A stretch of 64,000 nt of DNA, taken from NCBI GenBank assembly GCA_913061315.1, contig CAJXUC010000011.1:1-64000 (forward strand), in the 5' to 3' direction. The position numbers and the translations under genes are program-made. Source of the DNA: an uncultured Gammaproteobacteria bacterium (GTDB taxonomy: Bacteria > Pseudomonadota > Gammaproteobacteria > GCA-001735895). Under the pieces are notes generated by a model. That model had not been told where the DNA came from. It did no database searches and saw only the letters and a program-made list of their open reading frames with translations. Shown here piece after piece: positions 28,306-36,590 of this stretch. The number at the start of each line of letters is the position of its first letter. Positions within the stretch are counted from its first letter, which is position 1.

Positions 28306-29406
28306 ATGAAAATAAAAACTATCGAAACATTTAGCACCGAATTCGTCGGTTTCGTTCGGGTCACTGTTGATAGTGGTGAGCAGGGGTGGGGGCAAGTCTC
28401 TACCTACCATTCAGATATTACCTCGACAATATTGCATCGCCAAATAGCACCCTGGTCGCTTGGTTGGGATGCGACAGACATCAATGGGCTGGTTGATATT
28501 ATTACTGATCGAGAGCACAAGTTCCCTGGATCTTATTTGCGAAGAGCTATTGGTGGACTTGATACAGCCTTATGGGATTTACATGCCAAACGTGAAAATA
28601 AATCAGTTTGTGAGTTGATTGGCGGTAATCGTACTCCGCTGCGTGCTTATGCTTCTTCAATGAAACGTGATATCACACCTAAAAATGAAGCCATCCGATT
28701 ACAACGATTGCGCGATCAATATGGATTTGATGCTTTTAAAATTCGAGTGGGTTCGGAATGTGGTCGTGATGTTGATGAATGGCCTGGTCGTTCAGAAGAA
28801 ATTATTCCGACCATGCGTAAAGCATTGGGAGACGACGTCGCTATTCTTGCGGATGGCAACAGCTGTTATTCGCCAAAACGCGCTATCGAAGTTGGACGTC
28901 TGCTGGAAGACAACGATTATGGTCACTTTGAAGAACCTTGCCCTTATTGGGAAATGGAGCAAACAAGAGAGGTAAAGGATGCGCTCAATATTGATGTCTC
29001 TGGTGGCGAGCAAGATTGCGATATTCCAACGTGGCAGCATATGATCGAGATGCGTGCAGTTGACGTTATTCAGCCTGACGTTTGTTACCTCGGTGGCTTA
29101 ACACGCACACTGCGAGTTGCAAAAATGGGAGAACTAGCAGGGTTACCCTGTACGCCGCATTGCGCTAATTTGTCGATGGTTACTTTATTCACGATGCATT
29201 TGTTAGCGTCTATCCCCAATGCGGGGAAATATTTAGAATTTTCAATTGAAGGCGAAGACTACTACCCTTGGCAAGATGGACTCTTTGTTAAATCACCCTA
29301 TGACATAGTGGATGGTAAAGCATCAATTCCTGATTTACCGGGTTGGGGTGTGGAAATAAATCCTGATTGGCTCGATAAGGCCAATTACCAAAAGAGCGAA
29401 CTTTAA
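28306..29406 (+). CDS. Enolase-superfamily enzyme, mandelate racemase subgroup
   Basis: A 366-aa protein with the full superfamily set: metal ligands D183 (ADGNS), E210 (FEEPC) and E235 (GGEQD), a K145-x-R147 motif in FDAFKIRVG, and a D258 (QPDVCYLGG) plus H285 (CTPHCANLS) dyad that places it in the mandelate-racemase group. The second position of the usual KxK is Arg. Members abstract the proton alpha to a carboxylate, giving racemisation, epimerisation or dehydration. Neighbours (FAD amine oxidase, polyamine-type transporter, proline-racemase family) suggest an amino-acid or betaine substrate, comparable with the HpbD epimerases of hydroxyproline betaine, but the reaction is unproven. Confidence 0.83.
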   Translation: MKIKTIETFSTEFVGFVRVTVDSGEQGWGQVSTYHSDITSTILHRQIAPWSLGWDATDINGLVDIITDREHKFPGSYLRRAIGGLDTALWDLHAKRENKSVCELIGGNRTPLRAYASSMKRDITPKNEAIRLQRLRDQYGFDAFKIRVGSECGRDVDEWPGRSEEIIPTMRKALGDDVAILADGNSCYSPKRAIEVGRLLEDNDYGHFEEPCPYWEMEQTREVKDALNIDVSGGEQDCDIPTWQHMIEMRAVDVIQPDVCYLGGLTRTLRVAKMGELAGLPCTPHCANLSMVTLFTMHLLASIPNAGKYLEFSIEGEDYYPWQDGLFVKSPYDIVDGKASIPDLPGWGVEINPDWLDKANYQKSEL

Positions 29407-29426
29407 GATTAGATGAGAGATCCACA

Positions 29427-30740
29427 ATGAGTGATTCGTTATTAACTGACGATTTTAAAACCACCCCTTATTGGTGGGAGAAAACACCACCGCCCGAATT
29501 ATCTCTATTGGGCAAACCCAATATTGAATTGCCTCAAAAAGCTGACGTAGTCATCATTGGTGCTGGTTATACCGGCCTCAGTGCGGCATTGCAGACGGCC
29601 CGTGCCGGACGTCACACCGTTGTAGTTGACGCTGAAAATGCTGGTGCAGGTTGCAGTACCCGAAATGGTGGGCAAATTAGTACCAGTATTAAGCCAACAC
29701 ATAAAGCTTTGGCTGCAAAGTATGGCCCAGAACGCGCTTTCAACATTTTAAAAGAAGGTCATACCGCACTTGCGTGGTTAGAAGATTTTGTTTCAACCGA
29801 AAGTATTGATTGCCACTTCAAAGTTGTTGGTAAATTCCTCGGTGCACATAATCCTGCCCAATACGAAAAGTTAGGCAAAAAGCTAAACGATTCAATTAAA
29901 GGTCTTGAAACAAAAGCGTTCCTTGTGCCGCGTTCTGAACAACATCAGGAGCTAGGAACTGATCGATATTTTGGAGGCATAGTTTATCCCAACGTTGCGT
30001 CGGTTGATCCGGCCCGCCTGCATCGTGGATTGCTTGATCGTGTTATTGCCGCAGATGCCACCGTCATTCCCTTTAACCCTGCGCTCGATATTACCAAGGA
30101 GGGAGATGGTTTTCGTGTTACTACGAATCAAGGGTCTATCTGGGCAAAGGAAGTAATTGTTGCAAGCAATGGTTATACAGGCTCTGCCACGCCCTGGTTA
30201 AGACGTCGCATTATTCCGATTGGGAGTTATATTATTGGGACTGAACCATTGACTACAGGACAAATGGACCGGTTAATTCCCAAAGATAGAATGGTTGGTG
30301 ACACCCGGAAGATGGTTTTTTATTATCGTTCGTCACCGGACCGACAAAGAATACTATTTGGTGGTCGAGTGTCTCATGCAGAAACGAATCCCCTCGTCAG
30401 TGGACCAAAACTTCATGCCAGAATGGTAGACATTTTCCCTGAGCTGGCTAAAACGCGCATTAGTCATTCTTGGGTGGGTTTTGTCGGCTATACCTTTGAC
30501 TCACTCGCTCACCTAGGTAAGAACGATGGTGTGCACTATGCCATGGGCTACTGTGGCTCAGGTGTGTCAATGTCTTGCTATTTGGGTATGCGCATTGGGC
30601 AGCAGTTACTGGGGCAGCCAGAGGGTCAAACTGGCTTTGACGGCTTAAATTTCCAAACACGTCCGATGTATACCGGTACGCCTTGGTTTTTGTCAGCGTC
30701 AATTCAATACTATCGTTGGTTAGATAGACTTAATTTTTAA
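29427..30740 (+). CDS. FAD-dependent amine oxidoreductase (DAO family, PuuB-like)
   Basis: A 437-aa flavoprotein with the dinucleotide-binding motif ADVVIIGAGYTGLSAALQTA at about residues 39-58 and the CSTRNGGQIST segment typical of gamma-glutamylputrescine oxidases and related D-amino-acid-oxidase-fold enzymes. A C-terminal GYCGSGVSMSCYLGM contacts FAD. It follows the enolase gene by 20 nt and is surely co-transcribed. Oxidation of a secondary or primary amine is expected. No puuA, puuC or puuD is present, so true putrescine degradation is doubtful. Confidence 0.83.
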   Translation: MSDSLLTDDFKTTPYWWEKTPPPELSLLGKPNIELPQKADVVIIGAGYTGLSAALQTARAGRHTVVVDAENAGAGCSTRNGGQISTSIKPTHKALAAKYGPERAFNILKEGHTALAWLEDFVSTESIDCHFKVVGKFLGAHNPAQYEKLGKKLNDSIKGLETKAFLVPRSEQHQELGTDRYFGGIVYPNVASVDPARLHRGLLDRVIAADATVIPFNPALDITKEGDGFRVTTNQGSIWAKEVIVASNGYTGSATPWLRRRIIPIGSYIIGTEPLTTGQMDRLIPKDRMVGDTRKMVFYYRSSPDRQRILFGGRVSHAETNPLVSGPKLHARMVDIFPELAKTRISHSWVGFVGYTFDSLAHLGKNDGVHYAMGYCGSGVSMSCYLGMRIGQQLLGQPEGQTGFDGLNFQTRPMYTGTPWFLSASIQYYRWLDRLNF

Positions 30741-30779
30741 TTATCGAGAACGTCGTGAAAATTGGTATCTTCGTTTGTT

Positions 30780-30785
30780 TATAAT
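30780..30785 (+). promoter_or_regulatory. Candidate -10 element before the polyamine-type binding-protein gene
   Basis: A perfect TATAAT lies 72 bp before the ATG at 30857. A poor -35 (TGAAAA, 30756-30761) is 18 bp upstream. It would give the transporter a promoter separate from the enolase-oxidase pair. Confidence 0.3.
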
Positions 30786-30856
30786 GGACCTTTGGCTATA
30801 CCATTATCATAGATTAAATTCAGTGTTCAAATGAATACTATAAATGAGAGGGTAGG

Positions 30857-31927
30857 ATGAAAACCAATACTAAAGGTATCAAGTTAGGGGCATTAATAGC
30901 GGCATCGCTTTTCAATGTAGGGCAAATACAGGCAGCAGATCCGATTACAGTTGTTTCTTGGGGTGGTAGTTACGGTAAAGCACAGGATGCTGCGCTTTTT
31001 ACGGACGCATCGCGAAACTCGGGTATTGCTATAAATCGAGAATCTGGTGCAAGCATGTCAAAAACCTGTCTGCAAGTTGAGTCAGGATCCGTTAGCTGGG
31101 ATCTGGTTATTACTGGTTCGGGTGGATCAGCTTCTGCGGCAGCAAAAGGCTGTTTAGAAAAAATTGATTATGATGTTGTCGACGTTTCAAACTTTCTACC
31201 GGGTATGTACACCGACTATTGTGTCGGAACTGACGTGTTTGCTACGGTTATGGCTTGGAATACAGACAAATATGGTCAGCCAGGTAGTTCGACAGCACCT
31301 AAGACGTGGGCTGATTTTTGGAATGTTAAAAAATTTCCTGGAACCCGCGCTTATCGTGCGAACAATGTTGATGGTGCACTAGAGCCTGCACTGATGGCCG
31401 ATGGTGTTCCAGCAGATAAAGTCTATGAAGTACTTTCAACTAAAGCTGGTAAGCAGAGAGCTATTGATAAAATTCGTGAATTGAAGCCTCATATTGCAGT
31501 CTTTTGGGGTTCAGGTGCACAGCAAGCGCAGCTCATGAAAGATGGTGAAGTTGATATGATTACCGGTTGGAATGGTCGATTTGATAATGCCAAGAAAGAC
31601 GGCGCTAAGGTTGGTTATACTTTTAATCAAGCGATGTATGATTTTGATTGTATGGCAATGCCTAAGGGTGCTCCAAACAAGGTTACTGCTATGAAATTCT
31701 TAGCAGAAATTTCTAAGGCGGAATATCAGGCTAACTTACCGTTTCACATTACTTATGGCCCAACCAACAAAAAAGCTTATGAAATCACGACTGCTTCAAA
31801 AGAGCTGATCGAGTCTTTGCCTTCGCACCCTAAGAATGTACCGCTCATGTTGCCAGTAAGCCTTGATTTCTATGCACAGCATAGAACTGAAGCGCTTGAG
31901 ATGTATATGGAACTAATGAGTGAATAA
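30857..31927 (+). CDS. Polyamine-type ABC transporter, periplasmic binding protein
   Basis: Family 1 (PotD/PotF-like) solute-binding protein of 356 aa with a signal peptide cleaved about residue 27 (GQIQA) and the opening DPITVVSWGGSYGKAQDAAL seen across this class. AGAGGG precedes the ATG. Relatives bind putrescine, spermidine, GABA, betaines or other cationic solutes; the ligand is not evident. It is followed by a tetranucleotide repeat and a strong terminator before the ATPase gene. Confidence 0.85.
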   Translation: MKTNTKGIKLGALIAASLFNVGQIQAADPITVVSWGGSYGKAQDAALFTDASRNSGIAINRESGASMSKTCLQVESGSVSWDLVITGSGGSASAAAKGCLEKIDYDVVDVSNFLPGMYTDYCVGTDVFATVMAWNTDKYGQPGSSTAPKTWADFWNVKKFPGTRAYRANNVDGALEPALMADGVPADKVYEVLSTKAGKQRAIDKIRELKPHIAVFWGSGAQQAQLMKDGEVDMITGWNGRFDNAKKDGAKVGYTFNQAMYDFDCMAMPKGAPNKVTAMKFLAEISKAEYQANLPFHITYGPTNKKAYEITTASKELIESLPSHPKNVPLMLPVSLDFYAQHRTEALEMYMELMSE

Positions 31928-31948
31928 AAATGTATGTAAGTATGTAAG

Positions 31949-31998
31949 GTAAGTAAGTAAGTAAGTAAGTAAGTAAAAAAAGTAAGTAAAAAAAGTAA
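31949..31998 (+). repeat. GTAA tetranucleotide microsatellite
   Basis: Seven uninterrupted GTAA units (31949-31976) are followed by an A-run, two more GTAA, another A-run and GTAAG. The repeat lies between the binding-protein stop and the terminator hairpin. Such tracts change length by slippage. Here it would alter only the spacing to the terminator, not a reading frame. Confidence 0.85.
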
Positions 31999-32013
31999 GA
32001 AAATATCTCTTTT

Positions 32014-32041
32014 GCCGGGTGTTTTTCACCCGGCTTCTTTT
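32014..32041 (+). terminator. Intercistronic intrinsic terminator after the binding-protein gene
   Basis: GCCGGGTG (32014-32021) pairs perfectly with CACCCGGC (32027-32034) around a five-T loop; TTCTTTT follows. It ends 18 nt before the TTG start of the ATPase gene, so most transcripts should stop after the binding protein, with read-through to the ATPase and permeases. Confidence 0.85.
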
Positions 32042-32059
32042 CCAATATAGGTTCCTTCC

Positions 32060-33181
32060 TTGTCTATTCAATCTAATAATTTAAAGACTGAGTCATCAAC
32101 AGCGTTACCCATTCATGTTCAGGATCTGACTAAGAAATACGGTGAGATGTTCGCACTGGATTCAGTTAATCTCGATGTTAAGAGTGGTGAATTTCTGACG
32201 TTACTCGGCCCATCAGGATCAGGAAAGACGACCTTGCTGATGGCCATAGCGGGATTTAATCGGCCGGATTCAGGCAGTATTCGATTTGGTGATGAAGAAG
32301 TTATACTAAAACCACCGCATAAGCGTGATGTTGGTATGGTTTTTCAAAGTTATGCGTTGTTTCCGCACATGACTGTTGCAGAAAATATTGCCTTTCCTCT
32401 CAAACTTCGTGGTGTTAGTGCTGCAGAGACTGCTGAGAGAGTTGCCACTGCCCTTAAGACCGTCCAACTCGATGGCCTTGGTGATCGTGATATTGAGCAA
32501 CTGTCTGGTGGTCAAAAGCAGCGCGTCGCGCTGGCTCGTGCTTTTGTATTTCGTCCCCGTATATTATTAATGGACGAGCCGCTTTCCGCTCTTGATAAGA
32601 AACTGCGTGAACAAATGCAGATTGAGCTAAAACATTTACATGAGCAGCTTGGTGTTACCACTGTTTATGTCACCCACGACCAACGCGAAGCCTTAACTAT
32701 GTCTGACCGTATTGTGGTCATCAATAAAGGCCAATTGACCCAGATTGGAACGCCGAATGATATCTATAATCATCCAGCCAATGCGTTTGTTGCTGACTTT
32801 ATTGGTGAGTCGACGATGTTACCCCTCACCCATGATGGGTCTGGTAGCCTTTATTTCGAAGACAACTTAATCAAAACTAATTATAAAACAAGTGATGCTA
32901 AGGAATGGTCACTGGTGATACGCCCAGAGCGTCTGACTGTTGTTAAGGACGGACAATATGATCCAGAAAAAACCATTGTCTTTTCTGGTGTTATTCGCGA
33001 ATTCATTTTCCAGGGTGAAACAGCGTTTGCGATGATGTCAGTGAACGACAAATATACTCTTTCCTTTCGCTTTGGTACTGATGCTTCATCATGGCAGAAT
33101 GCCCTAAAACCCGGTGATTTGATTTCACTCGGTTTAAATCGAAGCGACGTTATTGTTATCCCCGGTGGCCGCGAATTATGA
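32060..33181 (+). CDS. Polyamine-type ABC transporter ATP-binding protein (PotA-like)
   Basis: ATPase of 373 aa: Walker A GPSGSGKTT at residues 50-58, Q-loop VFQSYALFPHM, signature LSGGQKQRVALARAF, Walker B ILLMDEPLSALDKK near 168, H-loop VYVTHDQREA, and a C-terminal TOBE-type regulatory region. The start is TTG with AGG about 8 nt upstream; no ATG is available before the conserved region. The stop overlaps the next ATG (ATGA). Confidence 0.9.
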   Translation: MSIQSNNLKTESSTALPIHVQDLTKKYGEMFALDSVNLDVKSGEFLTLLGPSGSGKTTLLMAIAGFNRPDSGSIRFGDEEVILKPPHKRDVGMVFQSYALFPHMTVAENIAFPLKLRGVSAAETAERVATALKTVQLDGLGDRDIEQLSGGQKQRVALARAFVFRPRILLMDEPLSALDKKLREQMQIELKHLHEQLGVTTVYVTHDQREALTMSDRIVVINKGQLTQIGTPNDIYNHPANAFVADFIGESTMLPLTHDGSGSLYFEDNLIKTNYKTSDAKEWSLVIRPERLTVVKDGQYDPEKTIVFSGVIREFIFQGETAFAMMSVNDKYTLSFRFGTDASSWQNALKPGDLISLGLNRSDVIVIPGGREL

Positions 33182-34101
33182 GTGTTCTCAATACCCCGAA
33201 TCCAGATGCTGAAGATCGGGGCGTTGAGCCCTTAAACGAGAAGTCACTTAGAGCTCAGGATGTCCAAGAACAGCGATTGTTGTTGAGCCTTGCAACGCCC
33301 GCTGTGCTCGCGGTTATAGCGATTGTTGTGATTCCAGTTGGCTGGTTATTCTATCTTTCATTTACCGGCAGCGATGGACAACTGTCATTAGTAAACTACC
33401 AGAAAATGATCGAGTATAAGTCTTACGCACGGACCTTTGTGACTACCTTTGAGGTAAGTATTTTAACGACCTTAATCTGTATTATGATTGGATATCCGCT
33501 TGCTTATTTTCTCGCCATGTTACCCGAACGGTTGGCTGGTTTTTTTATGCTCGCCGTATTGCTCCCGTTTTGGACCTCTTTGTTGGTTCGAACTTATGCT
33601 TGGCTCGTGTTATTGCAAAAAAATGGTATTTTGAACGACTTTGCAATGTCTATTGGCCTTTGGGATTCGCCCCTAAAACTGGTCCATAATTTAACCGGCA
33701 CACTGATCGGTATGGCGCATATTATGCTGCCCTTTTTGGTGTTACCACTTTACGGGTCGATGAGAAAAATCCAGCGTGACTTAATGCATGCCGCAGCTAA
33801 TCTTGGTGCCTCACCCGTTCAAGCTTTCTGGAAGATTTATTTCCCTATGTCTTTGTCTGGCATGGTTGCAGGGTCACTCATTGTATTCGTACTTTGCCTT
33901 GGTTTTTATGTCACCCCGGCTGTGCTTGGTGGTGGGCGCGTGGTTATGGTGGCGACACAAATTACGGCTATTCTTGAGAATCAGTTTAACTGGGGTGCGG
34001 CAAGTGCGCTTGGTGTCGTTCTGTTAGTAGTGACTATGATTATTTTAACGATAGCTACAAAAGTATTTAAATTAGATGCTGTACTGTTTGGGAAGCGTTG
34101 A
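33178..34101 (+). CDS. Polyamine-type ABC transporter permease (PotB-like)
   Basis: A 307-aa permease with about six hydrophobic segments (first at LSLATPAVLAVIAIVVIPVG) and an EAA-like loop AAANLGASPVQAFWKIYFPM near residues 203-222. Its start overlaps the ATPase gene and its stop is immediately before the second permease, so all three are translated together. Confidence 0.9.
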   Translation: MSVLNTPNPDAEDRGVEPLNEKSLRAQDVQEQRLLLSLATPAVLAVIAIVVIPVGWLFYLSFTGSDGQLSLVNYQKMIEYKSYARTFVTTFEVSILTTLICIMIGYPLAYFLAMLPERLAGFFMLAVLLPFWTSLLVRTYAWLVLLQKNGILNDFAMSIGLWDSPLKLVHNLTGTLIGMAHIMLPFLVLPLYGSMRKIQRDLMHAAANLGASPVQAFWKIYFPMSLSGMVAGSLIVFVLCLGFYVTPAVLGGGRVVMVATQITAILENQFNWGAASALGVVLLVVTMIILTIATKVFKLDAVLFGKR

Positions 34102-34102
34102 T

Positions 34103-34918
34103 ATGAATTGGCTCAAAAAATCGGCTTCAGATACTCAGCTAACCCATGGTGATCGACTATGGCTATATATTATTGCGACGATTGTCATGCTTCTTTTGGT
34201 GATTCCGACGTTAATAGTCATGCCAATGTCATTCTCTGACTCTCAGTATCTGGAATTTCCACCGTCTAATTGGTCGATGCGTTGGTATTATGAGTATTTT
34301 GAATCGTCGAAATGGATGAGGGCTACTGTGACGTCGATACAGGTTGGCACACTCACCATGTTACTCGCAACACCGATGGGTGTAATGGCGGCCTATGCAT
34401 TGTTTGTTTCTGGACATCGAGCTTCTAAGTTATTATTTGCATTCCTGATTACGCCGATGATCGTGCCGGTTATACTTATTGCAATCGGCGTATTCTACTC
34501 TTATGGTCGCGTTGGCCTTAATAACACAATATTTGGACTGGTCTTGGCACACGCCGTATTGGCAGCACCGTTGGTCATGATTGTCATTACCTCCGCGTTA
34601 CGAAACTATGATTTAAATCAGGAACGTGTGGCTAGAAGTTTGGGTGCGACGCGAATAAAAGCATTTTTTGTCATTACCCTACCACAGATTAAATTTTCGG
34701 TTGTGACATCAGCGTTGTTGGCTTTTTTAACCTCTTTTGACGAAGTCATCATCTCGATATTTGTTTCGGGTGGATCAAATGCAACGCTGACCAAACACAT
34801 GTTTGCCGCACTAAGAGATTTTATCGACCCAACAATTGCCGCTATCTCTACCATTATGATTCTAGTCTCCACGACTTTATTATTAGCGACGCAGTATATT
34901 TCTTCTCGCGAGAAGTAG
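34103..34918 (+). CDS. Polyamine-type ABC transporter permease (PotC-like)
   Basis: A 271-aa permease, the partner of the preceding one, with six hydrophobic segments and the EAA loop ERVARSLGATRIKAFFVITL. The ATG at 34103 follows the previous stop by one nucleotide with GGGAAG upstream; a longer frame from 34076 lies inside the upstream gene. It ends the operon; the next gene is convergent. Confidence 0.9.
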   Translation: MNWLKKSASDTQLTHGDRLWLYIIATIVMLLLVIPTLIVMPMSFSDSQYLEFPPSNWSMRWYYEYFESSKWMRATVTSIQVGTLTMLLATPMGVMAAYALFVSGHRASKLLFAFLITPMIVPVILIAIGVFYSYGRVGLNNTIFGLVLAHAVLAAPLVMIVITSALRNYDLNQERVARSLGATRIKAFFVITLPQIKFSVVTSALLAFLTSFDEVIISIFVSGGSNATLTKHMFAALRDFIDPTIAAISTIMILVSTTLLLATQYISSREK

Positions 34919-34997
34919 TCGATCTGCTCGGCTTGGGTAATTCTGAATTCAGCTGAGGTGCGCTATTAGTTATTTTTTAAACTGATACGACGTGGGG

Positions 34998-36029
34998 TTA
35001 AATTTTGACTGGCCAAGTGTCACTTAATCTATAGCCTTCAGGCCACGGGTCATCTGGATCGAGCATGATTTGATGCGTTCCGGTTATCCAGCCTCGTCCT
35101 CGGATTGAAGGGATGATGGCCTGTTTGGTACCGAGTTCAGTTTCTTCTACTATGGCACTCTCAAACTCTGATCCAATAATTGATCGACCTATCATTTTAT
35201 CTCCTATCCCAAGGCTTCCTTTGGCAAACAGCACGGCGAGTCTTGCAGAACAGCCAGTGCCTGTTGGGGATCTATCTACTTTACCCGGATCAATAACAAC
35301 GGTGTTATGACTGATAGCTGTTCCATTTTCGTAGCTAAGTGGGCGAGCAAACTGACAAAAAGAAATGTGTTGCCAGTCGGGATTGGTTGGGTGAGTGAAT
35401 CCTAACTGATCATTAGCTGCAGCTGTAATTTTAAGCCCCAGACTTGCCAGTTCTTTTGCTTCATCTGGCTTGATATCGAAGCCTAATTTTTTGGCATCAA
35501 CTATGACGAAGCTATCGCCACCATAGGCGGTATCGACACAGAGTGTTCCTAGGCCGACAACTTCTAAATCGACGTTAAGCTTGTCGGCAAAGGATGGGAC
35601 ATTATTGACTTTTATGCTTTGGGCTTTTCCATTTGAACAGTAAGCTTTTACTTTTATCAAACCTCCGGGTGCTTCCAAGTTAAACTCAGTGACTGGTTCT
35701 TGCATTGTGATGAGTCCAGTGTCGAGTAATACGGTGGCAACACAGATAGCGTTAGATCCCGACATGGGAGGTGTGTGTTCGGGTTCCATAATGATGAAGC
35801 CTTGCGCTGCGTCTGGGTTTTTGGCAGGTACGAGTAGATTGATATGTTTAAATACACCGCCGCGAGGTTCATTCAATACGAACCTGCGGAGCGTCTGGTC
35901 TGTTTCAATCCAGCGGGCTTGTTGCCACAAAGAGTCTCCAGGTGGTGAGGATACACCGCCAACGATGACATTGCCGACTTCCCCTTCAGCATGACAGGAG
36001 ACTATATGAATAAGCTTGTTAGTTCGCAT
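34998..36029 (-). CDS. Proline racemase-superfamily enzyme (hydroxyproline epimerase-like), Ser/Cys type
   Basis: A 343-aa member of the proline racemase family. The two catalytic positions are S90 ([10 protein letters not shown]) and C260 ([13 protein letters not shown]). Hydroxyproline epimerases and proline racemases mostly have Cys at both, and trans-3-hydroxyproline dehydratases have Thr at the first, so this Ser/Cys pair is a minority class whose substrate should not be assumed. GAGGT precedes the ATG. It is convergent with the polyamine-type transporter and could act on the same imported compound, for example a hydroxyproline derivative. Confidence 0.85.
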   Translation of the reverse strand: MRTNKLIHIVSCHAEGEVGNVIVGGVSSPPGDSLWQQARWIETDQTLRRFVLNEPRGGVFKHINLLVPAKNPDAAQGFIIMEPEHTPPMSGSNAICVATVLLDTGLITMQEPVTEFNLEAPGGLIKVKAYCSNGKAQSIKVNNVPSFADKLNVDLEVVGLGTLCVDTAYGGDSFVIVDAKKLGFDIKPDEAKELASLGLKITAAANDQLGFTHPTNPDWQHISFCQFARPLSYENGTAISHNTVVIDPGKVDRSPTGTGCSARLAVLFAKGSLGIGDKMIGRSIIGSEFESAIVEETELGTKQAIIPSIRGRGWITGTHQIMLDPDDPWPEGYRLSDTWPVKI

Positions 36030-36122
36030 GGCTTTACCTCAACTGTATGGCGAGTGATTAGATTCAAACAAAATATTTTAATGTGGATCACAAGGTGTCT
36101 GGACTCTTAGACTTATTATTAG

Positions 36123-36505
36123 TTACTGATACTTGAAAGACTTGCTTTCGAGGACTGGCAGATCAGTATCGAGTACGTTAACTGTCCAGCTACCAGAACA
36201 ATCGGGTAAAAATTCATTACTGGTCCATACTCCCCAGTGGTTGCCGTTAACTTCAAATTTTTTTCAAAAACTATAGTGTCGTTATAGGTCCATTGATAAG
36301 TGACGAGACGACCTTTGAGGTTTGTTAGCTCAGTAAAAAAAGAAATCTCAGTGTATGAGCTTGAATGGATGCTTTCAACTTGAATCACGGGTTCGTGATT
36401 ATCAATTCCAATGGTGAATATAGCGCGAGTAACTTCTCCGCCAACCAAGTTCTGGGTAAAGAGGACAGTGACAGCAATAATTAGGGTTTTTAGGATCTCA
36501 CACAT
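36123..36505 (-). pseudogene. DUF2914 protein gene broken by a frameshift at an A7 tract
   Basis: The N-terminal frame has a signal-like segment (LIIAVTVLFTQNLVGG) and DUF2914 text: VTRAIFTIGIDNHEPVIQV, FFTELTNLKGRLVTYQWTY. After FEK the frame loses the family pattern, but the -1 frame continues it: FEVNGNHWGVWTSNEFLPDC, SGSWTVNVLDTDLPVLESKS, FKYQ-stop at 36123. The join is the A7 tract (T7 at 36258-36264 on the plus strand). One extra A, or a -1 slip on A-AAA-AAT, restores the protein exactly. Unshifted, translation ends at 36119 with 128 aa. Either a recent frameshift or recoding. Confidence 0.75.
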
Positions 36506-36590
36506 GGTGATCTGCCTAGATTCTACGTTATTAAGACTATAGCAAAAGATAGGATGTTGCAGTCTGATTGGGCCATCAGGATTGATCTGA

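Noticed and set aside
31845..32045. Minus-strand frame with LTYLLTYLLTY repeats
   Set aside because: It is only the reverse reading of the GTAA microsatellite and the terminator hairpin.
28306..36029. Complete hydroxyproline-betaine degradation cluster
   Set aside because: Rieske-type demethylases and D-hydroxyproline dehydrogenase subunits are absent; only the enolase and racemase families are shared.
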